From NCBI GenBank assembly GCA_015680685.1, contig MNCI01005769.1, positions 124,001 through 188,000 on the forward strand: a stretch of DNA of 64,000 bases, read 5' to 3'. The translations under genes and the position numbers were made by a program. Below are positions 12,938 to 25,304 of the stretch, piece after piece. The notes beneath the pieces were generated by a model, which was given only the letters and a program-made list of their open reading frames with translations, was not told where the DNA came from and searched no databases. How positions within the stretch are numbered: position 1 is the stretch's first letter; every line of letters starts with the position of its first letter. Source of the DNA: Gnetum montanum. Lineage: Eukaryota; Streptophyta; Gnetopsida; Gnetales; Gnetaceae.

Positions 12938-13107
12938 TACCCCCATGACTGAATGAAAACTCGACCTTGAGTCGAACAAAATGAGAACAAGCTCCATTGA
13001 TTACACAGTGGAGAGGTATGGGATTATTGACTGACTAGGAATTTATCCATGCTGCAGTGGAGAATTGAGTAGAACAAAATTGGAACAGACACAAAAAAAA
13101 TACAAAA

Positions 13108-16100
13108 TTACAAAATTTTGTGGAACTTATGTGGTTCCAAGTGGTGGTGGCTCCTCCATGGGTTGCTTCCCCTTGTCTTATGCTTCAGATTTTCGAATTT
13201 GATGGCTCTGCAATAATTCCTGGAGCTTTTCCTCTTCAGTTTGGGGGTCCTGTGTCGTCCATGCTGATGCTCCAATGTTTGATGGAGTCGACACCTCCCA
13301 TGGGCATGATAGTTGCGGGAACATTTGATTTGCTTTAACATACCATGCCGCAAACAACTGTCGTTCCTCTTCGTAGGCTCTGGCTTTGTCCCTGTATTCT
13401 TGGAAATCTGTAAGCCATTGTGCTAAGTCTGCTACAACATCTTTCTGCCCTTAACAACCCGTAGTTCAGAATTTGCGACTTCTAACTTCTGCAACATTTT
13501 CTTGTGCTCCGCAAATTTTGCTTCATATTTGGCGTAGGTGGTAGCTACTTGCTTCTCGAGCTCTATTCTTGGGCATTTTGCTGTCAACATGGTTAGATTG
13601 GCATATCGTAGGTTTTCCAATTCCATGTACTCTATAAGATCTTGAATCTACAGGTCCCAGCTTTTAAGCTCTACTTGGTGAGCAAATGCATATGTGTCCA
13701 ATATGGCCCACCAATCAATGTGTTGAGCACTGAAAGTGTTGATGTGGGCCTTGGCCATATGGATCTCCTTTTCTATGACTTGCTTGTACATCCCCACCTA
13801 GTCTCTGAAATGCTCCTTTAACTTTTCATGCCGCTTGGCCTCGTTTTGTCACGCGCTTATTTCAATGGCCGTCTTTTGACGGATTGTGCATACCTCCTCC
13901 ATTGAGAGGGTTCAATTCTCTCTGGCCAAATGGTTCATGTCTTGGTTGACCCTGACCAACTACTCTTGTAATTGTTGAAAGTTTTCCTTGAGAACATTCT
14001 TCTGTTTCTCCACAGTGGTTAATCGAAGATTGTCAGCAGCGAGTTGTTTATTCTCTTCCTCTAAGGCTCTGAGTGCCTTGGCATGTACGTAGGCTTGCGC
14101 TGGTGCCTTGGAGGCATCCCAATTGGCCTTCTCCTTTTCCTTTGCCACTCTTTTACTGTCCGCTAGTAGCTTATTGAGCTGCTTCGTCCTAAAAGTGTCC
14201 AATTGGTCTACGGGAACAAACTGAGATGGGTCCCGCTGTGCAACTTGTAGGGTAATGAGCCTCTCTTGGAGTCTTGCCAACTTTGCTTCTGTGTGCTCAG
14301 CCTTGATCTCTGCCATAACCAACTTTCCTTTGCTGGAGATGAGGTCTAATTGTGCTGCTTTAACATCTTGTGGGATGTCGAACAAGGGCATCATTACTTT
14401 TCCTGTCTACAGCAATCGATCAAGGACATCCTCATGCTCTGCAGGAGTCATTGAGGGACCAGCCAAAGTTTGAGCATCCTGTGCTCTTGTGAAATCTACC
14501 GGTGGCACAACAGGGACGTTGAAAGATTCTTTGATGTGGTCTGTGATCACTTCTACGGCTCTTGTTGCATCTTGGTGTTGCATGACCACCACTATGGCCC
14601 CTTCACCTATTTCCAATTGCACTTGGAAAGACGCAGTGTTCCCTGAAATCTATTGTGACCAATGGGTCTCCCCTCCTCTTGTTTGGATGGACACCTTGCC
14701 CCGTGCATGATCAATAGAAACTGTGGATCATACAATGTCATCAATGATGCGGAAGAGATTAGCATCATCACAACTTCTCCAACTAATCATCTCAGCGATG
14801 GCCCTGAGATGGCTCATCGATGGTCGATAATCCTGCGGTGGTGGTGACAGTTGGTCTTACTGACTCGTGTTGGGCCTTGCTTATTGTTGATTGGGCCTTG
14901 TGCTTGGGAGTTGGCTAGGCCCTGGAGTTTGAGTTGTAGTGGGTCCCATCGTCTGTTCTTGCTCTGGCTCTAGTGTCTCACCAACACTCTTCCTTTGGGC
15001 TGGTGGCTTTAGTAGTTTGACGAACAAAGCATTTTGGGCTCTTCTGGGGACGTCATTGGTGTACCCCAAAATACTAGCACGTTTGCACAGCTTCTTGATG
15101 AGACAAGGGAAGGGCAACATGAACTTCCTTATCTTGTGTTCTTCAAACTAACTCAAGATCTCCATGAGATACATATGAGTAAGGTTAGCATTCACCTTCC
15201 CATTAATATCACACTTCCTCTTGCCGCATATGTTGAAATCCTATTTAATCCTCTTGTGGGGAAGATGTGATAAGTACCAATCTTGAAGTATATCCTTTCT
15301 TCTAGCATCAACTCTCCATATGTCTTGCCCTCTTTGCTGTACACCTTGTCCAACCAGACTCTTCGTACATCAGCATCAGAGCAAGTGGACAGGTGGGCAA
15401 CTTTTGGCCTTGTATTTGGAAGGTTCAACACTTTCAAGGTGGCTGATGAAGTGTCATTAGTCGATGTGTCGACTAGGCCGCGTATACGCGGCTGCGTCGA
15501 CGTGGCCCCATCGACGTAGCCTTCCATGCATCAACGTGGCCCTGTTTATGTAGAGCCTATTTTGACCTATAAATAAGAAGGCCTTCTTCCTCATTTAGGT
15601 ACCTTTTAGTTAGTTGTAGCAAAGTTCTTGCAATTTGTTCCTGCAGGAGATAGAATATTTTCCAAGTGCCCGCAACAAGTGTAAGAAAAGTGATTGGCTC
15701 TTTATGCGAGCGTTGATGTATCTGAGCCCATTAGCGTGACGACAATAAATACGAACTCTTCAAGCATTCCTTGCAGCATTTGGACTTAGCCATTTTATGC
15801 ATTTAGTAGTTTAATATGTTTATGCTTTGTTAATTGCTTGTTAATTACTTAAGTTTCTGTTATTGTTATTTTAATTGCTATCGCTCCTTTATAGTTCATA
15901 AAGGCCATAAGTATGACCATATCGAATGTAAACCCAACACTTGGTAAACCCAGTGACGCTTAACGTCTGGTAACCTAGAAGTGCTTAGGGGATGCTCAGA
16001 ACGTGCCTGGAAGATGGGATCAGATACTTATGCTAGGAATAGTTAGAATACAAACTAGGATAATTATATATTAGAAAATAGTTCATTCTTTACTTTCCAT

Positions 16101-16807
16101 ACTTTAATTAGATGCTAAAAAATAAGTAAAAAACCATAAAAATCATTAGCCTTAATCTCACTTAACCATCACAAATAGAACATCACAAGTGAGATTAGAA
16201 AGGCAACGACCATTCTAACCCAAGGTTTCACTGGTTAGAGTTTGGTGTATGTTAAGTGCTTATAGTCTACGGAATTTGATCGAGTCGCATGTGAATGCCC
16301 ATGCTTCATAGGGTTGGGCGTAGGGGTACCTAGCCGCTCATCATTGGCCTTAGTGTAAAAATCTACAAACACACCACAAATGTCAATTGTGGTGCCTTCT
16401 TCTTTATTATGCCAAAATAGATACGTTTCTCCTAAGTACCAAGCACCACTTTCAGAGAGGACAGACCATAATGGGGACCCTTTGAGTTGGTCCCTAACGG
16501 CCTCAAGAGTGAATTCCATGAAAGGTTTGAAGTTTAATTCCACGATCACAGCTGCCAACGTGGACCTTTCCCAGATAGCCTGAACATACTCCGAGGACAA
16601 CATGAGGTGTTGTCCCTGTTTAGGTGCTTTAGCAGGTCCTCCTTCCGCTTGTCTCAATTGCACAGTAGCAGGAATCTCTTGATGGATGCTAAATGATTGT
16701 GCCTCCTACTCTGCATGTGGTTCGGGAGACGCTTATCCTTTTCCTCTCTTGGGTCGCTTGGACACACCTTGAGAGGGTCCTTCTTATTGTTCATGTTTAG
16801 GGGCCAT
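13108..16807 (-). pseudogene. ORF3 of element A: conserved plant-transposon domain plus coiled coil, broken
   Basis: The reading probably starts at ATG 16805-16807 (MAPKHEQ) and is soon stopped. Recognisable blocks: LNFKPFMEFTLEAV and GAWYLGETYLFW (16235-16663), then, beyond the inserted solo LTR (15444-16343), LKVLNLPNTRPK and KTYGELMLEERIYFKIGTYH (15192-15443), then LPFPCLIKKLCKRA (14881-15120). A long Lys/Glu/Leu/Gln-rich coiled-coil region follows (13432-14622). The first part resembles the family called 'putative plant transposon protein' (Pfam PF20167 as I recall it), often found in plant Gypsy elements. Function unknown. Frames change several times, so this copy is dead. ORF3 of element B (29115-31970) is homologous along its length. 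Confidence 0.75.
15444..16343 (+). mobile_element. Solo LTR of family B nested in ORF3 of element A
   Basis: 900 bp, starting TGATGAAGTGTC and ending CCGCTCATCA, homologous to both LTRs of element B. Flanking 5-mers are GTGGC (15439-15443) and TTGGC (16344-16348), a target duplication with one mismatch. The ORF3 reading (TKA, then LKVLNLP) continues across it when it is skipped. Confidence 0.92.
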
Positions 16808-17310
16808 TTGTAATCACACAAGGCCAACCATTAGTAAGGTTGTTTACAAAATTTAAGTTATACCTTACTTCTGCCTTAATGAATTCATTTCTTATTTTGT
16901 GTGATCCAGAGTTAGAAAATCTTGTGGAAATGTCCCCTAAAAGTTTTAATATTGGGCCCCTAATTTGATTAGGTGGCTTTAAAATTTAATTTCCTAGTGT
17001 ATGTGAGGAGATAAGATTGTTTTTGACACATGTTTATCATCATTTTTTTTATAATCAATTACCCCTTATAGTATCCTTTGAGCAATGGCGAATTCCAAAA
17101 AATTTATGCACAATTTGGAGTGTACCCCTCTCCCATGACTAAGCTGAACACTCCAAGTTCAAGTAGGTTCTTTTGGAATAAGAATCGGAGCACTAGCGAG
17201 CGAGTTATGGCTATTGGGACAAGAGGTGTGCAAGTCACAAGTTGTAGAAGAAAATTTGAAAAATTCCCCCCACATGAACAATTTAAAATGATGTTAATGT
17301 GCGCGCGGGG

Positions 17311-17410
17311 GGTCCATATATATAGTTTTGTTCGACGTGATATCATGTACGCAATAGCACGGTCTTGATACCGTGTCAGACCCAATTTTGCGTATGCGAT
17401 ATCGCATACG
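17311..17410 (-). promoter_or_regulatory. Candidate internal promoter upstream of ORF3 in element A
   Basis: Read on the minus strand, a perfect 20-bp palindrome CGTATGCGATATCGCATACG (17391-17410) and further GATATCACG-type repeats precede a TATA-like CTATATATATGG (17313-17324), about 500 bp ahead of the ORF3 ATG. The GATATCGC motif is the one found before the TATA box in this family's LTR. Promoter activity is inferred. Confidence 0.45.
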
Positions 17411-19139
17411 TGATATTGTGGCCTATTTAAAGTAGGGTATTTAGAAAAATTGATAAATTTCTGAAATTCTAAACTCAAAAATGAAGGACTTGAAGTCGGT
17501 GTAAAAGGTATAGGGTAATATTAAATAGTCATGAAGGCACAAAAAGTATAATGGTGTAGAATTTGGCAATGGAATGCATGAATCAGATGAGGAGAAAGGA
17601 CATGTTTCGGTACATAGGAATGTTTGAACTAGAAGGATGATGAGGGAAAGAGTATTGTAATCCTTGGAGGGTATAAAATGATGTGATGGTGATGTGTTAT
17701 GAGTGTAGATTACAAGGGTTATGTAAGTGGGTCCTCCCCAAAGCAGGTTCCTACCTATAATGCCCTTACATAACCACACCTTAAAATGTCCATAGGCACT
17801 AGAAGGGTTAAATGTAATCCACACCAATTTCATAATACACACACATGTAGATACCACCGTGATGAGGTATGAATTCAATGCTATGCAATACACAAGTCAC
17901 AAATACATGGATAGCGAGATGAGGCCAATTGTAGAAGGGATTGTAGAGATTGGGACATGAGGTAATTGACCCAAGGCATAATGAATTCTAAGTGTAGGAC
18001 ATGATTAATGTGTCGTTAGGCCATCACTCCAAAATCAAGACCAAGTCCATTCCTCTGATCAGTGACATCGCATTGTTTCATCCCATGATGGACAACCATA
18101 AGAGTACCACAACAAGGCATATGATCACTTGGCATTTTGTTCAAGGGAGGAGTCGTTCAGAATTGCTTTGCAGCAATTTAAGCTTAATCTTTTCTTTTCT
18201 TTTTCTTTTCTTTTTCTTGTTTTTGAATGCTTAATCCAGAGAAGCTGCCTACCTTCAGGCATGGGTGCATGTCTTTCCAGTGAGACTCCCTAGAACAACA
18301 TTGAGTTTTCTTGATTGAGTGCCTTTATTACTCTTACTCCCATTTTTCGTTAGATCTACAAGGATCTTAGTACACCTAGGTTACATGGTAACTCCCACAG
18401 ATGTCACCAAAGAGAATCCACAGGTCCCCTTGATGTCACACCCTAACCATTCCCTCTTAGTCCATCATTTTTCACTCTAGAAATAATGAGCAAAAAATTA
18501 CTTTAAGTTTTAATGATGTCAAGAATATCATCATACCCAGAGTAGAATCTCTTATTAATAGAATGGGTGAGTGGATGTTGTGGGCTTGTTGTCCAAGTAA
18601 TTAGTCACCTGAGACTTGGTAGTATAGAACAACACCTCAACCAACGAGTCACATGAGTGTTTTATTCATAGATGAGATTACCCGTAAAAAGATAAAAATA
18701 TAAAACAATAAATTAAAAGATGAACCAACCAATAAAAAGATAAAACAAAAAATTGAAAGATGAAAAACTGGAAAACAAAAAATTGTAAAATTAAAGAAAA
18801 GGAAAAACATTTATTAATTCTGTTTATTAGAATGGGGGATATCCCCCATAATTAAACTTTTGATCATAGCGAGAATTAATAAATGGAAGGATAGGATCCA
18901 TGCATGTTGGAAATATTGGGGCCCGTCATATCCAAACCATTGGATGTCTTTTGCTGTGGTGGTTGGAACGTACCCATATTGGGGTTCACACATTCAATCA
19001 TAATAGACATAGTGGGGTAGGTTATATGATGGGGTCATGGGATAAGGAGCTACCCCACTATGGCACCCTTAACCGTAAGATGGCACACAAAGATCAATAT
19101 GTCTCCTTCTGTGGCTATATTCATTAGGCCATATAGCTG

Positions 19140-20275
19140 TTGGAGCATTGATTGGTGGCCTTGATAAGGTAACACGAGGTGTTGAGTTCGAGGAGAAGGA
19201 TGCATCATAGCGTTGAACTTTCACTAGTTTGGAAGATGCAATGGGTTTAGCATCATGCTGCTTCTTTCTATGACCATGCCTAAAGAAAGGGCACTTTTGA
19301 GTACCTTCACTACTGTTGATAGTAGTATCACAAGTAGCATTCCTAGGTTAGTGCTATGGTGCAAAACCTTCTGGTACAATTGGTGGCAATGTAGAAGAAG
19401 GTGAAGGATGAGAATATTGTTGTTGAGGAAAAGTGTAAGGTACATGAGGTGGTGACCTTGTTGGAGAGGGTATGAGTCGATAGTATTTTGGAGAATGATA
19501 ATGATGAGGTGAAGTAGAGGATGATGATCCGGTTGGAGAAACGGGATCTGTACCACACTTTTGCTTGGCCAACGAGTGTCATAGGAAAGAGCTTAAGTTT
19601 TTGCCACCCATTATCAATATTTCTCCATACACAGGCATCATAGAAGGCTTGTATATGCTGTTACGGATCTGAATCATAGACTCCTCTGAACTTGGGAAAG
19701 TTGTTTAAATCAAGCCTAGGTAGATGGCTTTCCTTGTGATGCTTGCAGGATATCCAAGCAGCCTCTTGTATAGGCATTAGGCTCTTAGTGGCCAGCAGGG
19801 GTTCATCATCACTAAGTGGGTTATGAGTTTGAGCGTTGGGATGATGTTGTCCTTATTCATGTTGGCATTCTCGATTTTCTTTGTGAGCTCGATTTTTAGT
19901 TCTACGTTGATCCCTTGAAAGATAGTCATCTGTGTCACAATCTAACGTTGAAGGAGTAGGGGAAGAGAGGGAACTGTAAAACTCGTTATGAATTTTGTAA
20001 GTCTTTCATTCATCCTTAAATAAGTTCTTGTTAGTTATCAAGAAGGTCCTAGGGCTTTCGGGCATCCTCGTTCTATGGGATGTCTCATCCTTACTAGAGG
20101 TGTTAGAGTTGGATGACGAAAGTCTTTGAGTATTGTTGGGGTGTTCATGAATGTATGGGACTCTTGCATAAGGTTGAGTAGTCCAAAATTTATCTTCATC
20201 ATCATATAATTTGTTGGTTCTCCAATGAATTGCCTTACTTGTTGTTGCGTTGTCAGAGTCTTGTGAGAGAGACAT
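19140..20275 (-). pseudogene. Gag remnant of element A, internally deleted
   Basis: An N-terminal segment (HWRTNKLYDDED, 20006-20275) is followed, after frame changes, by the Gypsy gag core (QAFYDACVWRNIDNGWQKLK and PMTLVGQAKVWYR, about 19555-19710). The frame then runs straight into a Pro-rich linker (19354-19560) that in element C lies between the gag zinc-finger region and the protease. The segment holding the rest of gag and the zinc finger has been lost. The same gag type is present in element D. Confidence 0.75.
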
Positions 20276-20408
20276 TGTCGTGAACCATGTGTGACTGAAT
20301 TAAAATTAATTTCTTTTCTAAGAGATATATTGTGAATACTTTGTTACAACGATCTTGTGTGATATAACTAATCTAAATAACTAGCATCGTCCCCAACAAT
20401 GGCACTAA

Positions 20409-21190
20409 TGATGAGTGGCGAGGTACCCCTACACTCAACCATACGAATATGAGTGTTTCACGCATGATCTAGTTGAACTCCATAGACAAGCTAGTTGTGG
20501 TATCTAGATAGTTACTTGTTGATTGCAGTTCGCTGTCTTCCCACCTAGACTAGTATTTGCTTTGTCACGTATGGTTTAGTCCAGGGTGAGGTGTATGATG
20601 CTGTTCTAAACTAGTGCTACTCCTAGAGGCAATGAAAAATAACTTGTTAAGGTAAGAGGAAAAGGATGAAGAGAGTCTAAGCTAGCCTAAGTTTGATGAG
20701 CATCTGTCCCTTAATCATCTGTACATATCTTGGACCTTGTGTACTACTGTTGGGATTACCAAGCGCATGTCCTAGGTACGCTACTGGGATACCAAATAGT
20801 CACACTTAAATGCTCATGATTAGGTTGTACTCATTCCATGTTGTACACTTGAATGTTGCAATGATGAAGTAATCTTGATTTTTATTTGCAGTCATGTGCA
20901 TGTCCAAGTACGTCACACTTGAATGAAGGTGTTGTACAATTACAATCATCACACTACGGGCATGCAGTGGGGGAAAAGGGTTGAGAAGAACTAAAAATAA
21001 AATTTAACTTCTAAAATGAACTACTGATTGACTCTAAAAACTTACTTCCAACTCCTTGCACCTACATGTGTATTTATAGGCCCGCATAGGAGCCATGATA
21101 TAGCGCATTCGATATCGCTAGCCAGGCCGCAATATTGCGTACTCGATATCGTGGGTTTGATATCAAAGCCTAATAAATCATGATTCATCA
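20409..21190 (-). repeat. 5' LTR of element A
   Basis: 782 bp, homologous to 12071-12937 but about 85 bp shorter. The missing part corresponds to a stretch around 12500-12590 of the other LTR. The primer-binding site lies directly beside it at 20389-20408. Confidence 0.88.
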
Positions 21191-21195
21191 CTATG

Positions 21196-21720
21196 CATAC
21201 TTCATAAGATCTAAGTAACAATTATGTTAGATATATGAAAAATGGGGAGGGAACTTAAAGTCATCATTTTCATCATCTTAGCCTTATCCCAACAAATTGG
21301 GGTTGGCTACATGAGTTCTTTGTTGCCATTGGCCTTTATGATGAGCTAAATCTTTGTTTATTTGAAGTTTCTTTAAATAATTTTCAACTATTTTTTCTCA
21401 TGTCTTTTTGATCTTCTTTTAAGTAGCTTTCCTTTCTGAGGGAACTTGAAGTATTTTTACAAAATTGAAAAGAAATTTCATACCTCATTTATAATGTGGA
21501 CCTACAAATTTTTTGACAAATCAACTCATCAATTCTGACTTGAAATGTTAATTCATTAACTTCACAAGAGAACAATGAAGTGTTAGATTAGTGGTAAGGG
21601 TCTTGAAATAGAGCACCCAAGTCATAAGTTCAATTTTAGTAGACAATATTGATTTATGGAAAAAAAATGTTGGTTTTATAAAACCACAATTTTTACATTC
21701 CATGGCATTAACATAAAATA
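21196..21720. other. Spacer between elements A and B with LINE tail and tRNA-like SINE candidate
   Basis: 21262-21440 resembles the antisense 3' end of RTE-type LINEs (CCTTATCCCAACAAATTGGG followed by GGCTACATGAGTTC), with the same order of short blocks as 54320-54490. A tRNA-like unit with A-box-like TAGATTAGTGG and B-box-like AGTTCAATTTTAG lies at 21574-21645. No gene. Confidence 0.6.
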
Positions 21721-21725
21721 GTTAC

Positions 21726-22614
21726 TGATGAAGTGTCTTTAAGTCGATGCGTCAACTAGGCCACATATACATGGCCATGTCGACGTGGCCCCGTCGACGT
21801 AGCCTTCCATGCGTCGATATGGCCCCGTTTACGCAGAGTCTATTTCAGCCTATAAATAAAAGGACCTTTTGCCTCATTTAGGTACCTTTTCAGTTAGTTG
21901 TAGCAAAGCTCTTGCAGTTTGTTCCCGCAAGAGATAGAATATTTTCCAAGTGCCCGTAGCAGGTGTAAGAAAAGTGATTGGCTCTTTATTCGAGCGGTGA
22001 TGTATTTGAACCCATTGGTGTGACAACAATAAAGAAGAACTCTTCAAGCATTCCTTGCAGCATTTGGACTTAGCCATTTTATTGCATTCATTAGTTTAAT
22101 ATGTTTATGCTTTGTTAGTTACTTAAGTTTATGTTCTTGATATTTTAATCATTCTCGCTCTCTCATAAGATCGTAAAGACCATAAGTACGATCATCTCGA
22201 ACGTAAACCCAACACTTGGTAACCCAGTGATGCTTAACGTCTGGTAACCCAGTAGTGTTCAAGGGATTCTTAGAACGTGCTCAGAAGATGGGATCGGATA
22301 CTTATGTTAGGAGTAGTTAAGATTTAGATTACGATAATCTTAGGTTAATTAATATTCTAGTCTTATTTTCCAAGATAGTTAGCTGCCAAAAGATACGTAA
22401 AAAGCTATAAAAATCATTAGCCTTAATCTCACTTAACCATCGCACATAGAGTGTCACAAGTGAGATTAGGAAGACAACGACCGTTCTAACCCAAGGTTTC
22501 ACTGGTTAGGGTCTGGTGTATGTTAAGTGCTTACAGTCTATGGAATTCGATCGAGTCACGTGTGAATGCCCATGATTCATATGGTTGGGCGTAGGGGTAC
22601 CTAGCCACTCATCA
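21726..22614 (+). repeat. 5' LTR of element B
   Basis: 889 bp, from TGATGAAGTGTCTTTAAG to CCACTCATCA. The region before the TATA box (CCTATAAATAAAAGG, about 21850-21864) is rich in GTCGACG-type palindromes. Confidence 0.92.
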
Positions 22615-22794
22615 TTGGCATCATTGTCGGGGACTGTTAGTCTTACATGCGTCATCTAACCTTAGTGAAATTATCATTCAAGTCATTGGAATAGACCCAG
22701 GATAGAAATATTTATGCACACTAGGAGAATTAAAGTAAATAGTAAGGTACATCAATTATATGGATCATCTAACGTCCAATATGTCTTCTCACAG

Positions 22795-24600
22795 GAGAGA
22801 GGTATCCAACCCACCAGTGCCATAAGAATGTCGGGTGGTGTACAGGCATCTCGATGATTATGTCCCTGACTTCATTTTTGTCCTACATTAGGATGAGCAT
22901 CTACGATGGTGTGACATGGAGGGAAACATCGTGCTACCACCTGACTGATCGGCTCCTGCGATGCTATTCCATAATCTTGGTAGACTAGGCATCTAGGACC
23001 GTGGAGTGGAGTATGTCATGGAGGACCATGACTACCAGGACTGTCATCCCACTAAGGCTCAATGAGCATGAGACCAACAATAGGTGGATAGATATGAACA
23101 TCTGAAGGGGAAATAATTTAGTAGTCCCCTATTCTCGCAAGGGATGCAGGACGATGGGGATCCCATCTTTCATGATACCCATTCAACCAAACTTCCCCTG
23201 GGGTAGCAGGTCCTTCAGTCCATCATTCAGAAAAAGGCTCTAAGTGACCAAGATCCTCAAGGGGATGGAGGGTCACATAGCAAGGATGGGCATGCTGATC
23301 GAGGCTATCATCAGGGTAGATGGGGAGATTGACACTGGAATAGTGGCAATACCTATCCTTCTTATCCATCCTCTCACTCTCCTACACCTTCATCCAACTC
23401 AGGCTCGGATCGTAATCGGGGTAGAAAGAAGCGAAAGGAAGGTGGTAAAAAGGGTCGAAAGGGACAACGTGAGGAAACGTGTGACCAATCGCATGAACCT
23501 CACCTTCATGATAGGAGGGGCCACTAGAATCGTCACAGACATCATGGTCCTCAACAGGACTATGATTCGGATGAGCCGTTGTTGGCTACTCGGAGCATGC
23601 TCCAGATCATGGAGGCAGTTCAGATCCTTAGTAGGCATGTGAAGGATAACTGGATCAAGCACATAAATATGAACAACATCCCCAAATTTGAAGGGGGATA
23701 CAATTGTGATCCGTAGACTCACCTGTAGGCGTTCCATGATGCCTGCCCCCTGCAGAACATTGACAATGATTGGCAGAGGCTGAAGCTATTTCCTCACACA
23801 CTCATCAAGGAAGCCAAAAACTGGTACTGGTCTTTGGAGCTGGAATCAATTAGAAGATGGAGTACAATACTTGAAATTTTCAATGAAAAGTATCAAACGT
23901 ACTCTAGAGTGGTGAACCTGAGATGTCAGATCCAAGGGTGGAAACAAGGCAATCATGAACCCTTGGATGCAGCCATGAGTAGATACTATTCACTGCTACA
24001 TTAGTGCCCTGGTCATGGCTACTCTCAGTGGGCATAGCTTTGCCACATCATTGATGGGCTCCGTTTTGAAACACGAAAGACCCTTGGTGTGTACACCTAA
24101 GGACGATTGTCGAAGCTAAGGGCCGATCAATTGCAGCACCTCATTGAATAGGTGGCTAGGGAGGAAGGAGAACTGAGAAAAAAGGAGAGTGCAGAAGAAT
24201 TCAACTGGGATCCTTCCCTTAGAAAAAGGGAAGTTCGATTTTGTGATGAGGAGGAGGAATCACCATTGGAAGCAGCGGTGAACCGAAAGACCTTGCTTTT
24301 ACAAAATTTTGCATCTAAAATATCGACAAAGGTTGATAAGATGTGGGACACTTTGGATAATAAATTCCAAAATGTTAAAAATTGTAAAAGAGTCCATGGA
24401 ACAAGGTAATGATCATGATCGACACAGGAAGAGAGAAGCTGAACGTGCCCAATACAAGGGTAAGGGCAAAGTTGCTGTAGCAGAGCAGGTTGTAGACTCT
24501 AACACCGAGGAGGACGATGAATGTGGCATATGCTAATATGAACATCCTAAGGGATGTTGTCCTGTGGTGTCACATCTCTAAGAGTCTGGGGTGTACGCAT
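22795..24600 (+). pseudogene. Gag of element B, degenerate
   Basis: Frames 22795-23060 resemble the N-terminal gag region of element C (PDFIFVLH and GNIVLPPD). 23690-23990 holds the gag core (NIDNDWQRLKLFPHTLIKEA, WYWSLELESIRRWS and FNEKYQTYSRVVNL). 24152-24390 continues with EEGELRKKESAEEFNWDPSL, matching element C. A knuckle-like C-G-I-C ... H-P-K-G-C-C follows near 24525-24560, its spacing before His one residue shorter than the usual CCHC. Several stops and frame changes make this a pseudogene. Confidence 0.82.
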
Positions 24601-25304
24601 GGAATCCTCGCTTGGTGAGGCAGCAAACAACCCGAAGGTTGCCTTACCCACAAGGCAATCCCAGGCAGTTCCACCAGCAACAGCAAGGGTATTATCCAAG
24701 TGGAACGCCACCACAGCCCTATGAATACTTCTAGCAGTGGCAGCACCCACAAGCACGGGGGATGCCACCTCCAAGGTAGCAGTACCCTTACAAACAACCA
24801 AATCCCTATGGGTACTATGTTCAGCAACCGGTCTCTCCACGAGACTCTTCCAATCATGCGGCCTTTCTGAGTTATTACCACCCCCCGAAATATTTTTGAC
24901 CACAATATTCATCACCCAGGGGGGAAAGCCCACATCTCTATTATCCTCCATCACCTTCTCTTGCCACTCCTCCACAACCTCCCACTCAGCTGCCACCTAC
25001 TCCACCGATGTAGGGAGAGATACCACCACAGCCACAACAACGCCACGTTGCGAGGGCTGTCAACATACAATCAGCTCCTCAGCCTAGTGGACCGGAAGCC
25101 AAGCCACGGAAACATCCCTTCTTCTGGCCCAATCATGTACGCACACCCTCGCACCCACTAGTGGCTGGTGCCTTTGAACCTAAAATTGCCTCTACTGTTC
25201 CACCGCTCGAGCAGCCTTCAAGCCCACCACACTTCAACGTCCAAACGATCATGCTCACACATGCCATGATCGATTGGATAAAGGCAAGTTACCTTCCCTA
25301 GAAA

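Larger units (their letters stand above)
12071..21190 (-). mobile_element. LTR retrotransposon A, Gypsy-type, minus strand, about 9.1 kb
   Basis: The left copy (12071-12937) is the 3' LTR and the right copy (20409-21190) the 5' LTR. Flanking 5-mers are CTATA (12066-12070) and CTATG (21191-21195), a target duplication with one change. Inside the left LTR, read on the minus strand, is a polypurine tract TCATGGGGGTA (about 12938-12948). Next to the right LTR is a primer-binding site (20389-20408, minus) of the tRNA-Asp type. The interior has a gag remnant (about 19140-20275), ORF3 (13108-16807) and a nested family-B solo LTR (15444-16343). No reverse transcriptase or integrase motifs were found. 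Coding frames are broken by stops and frameshifts. Confidence 0.9.
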
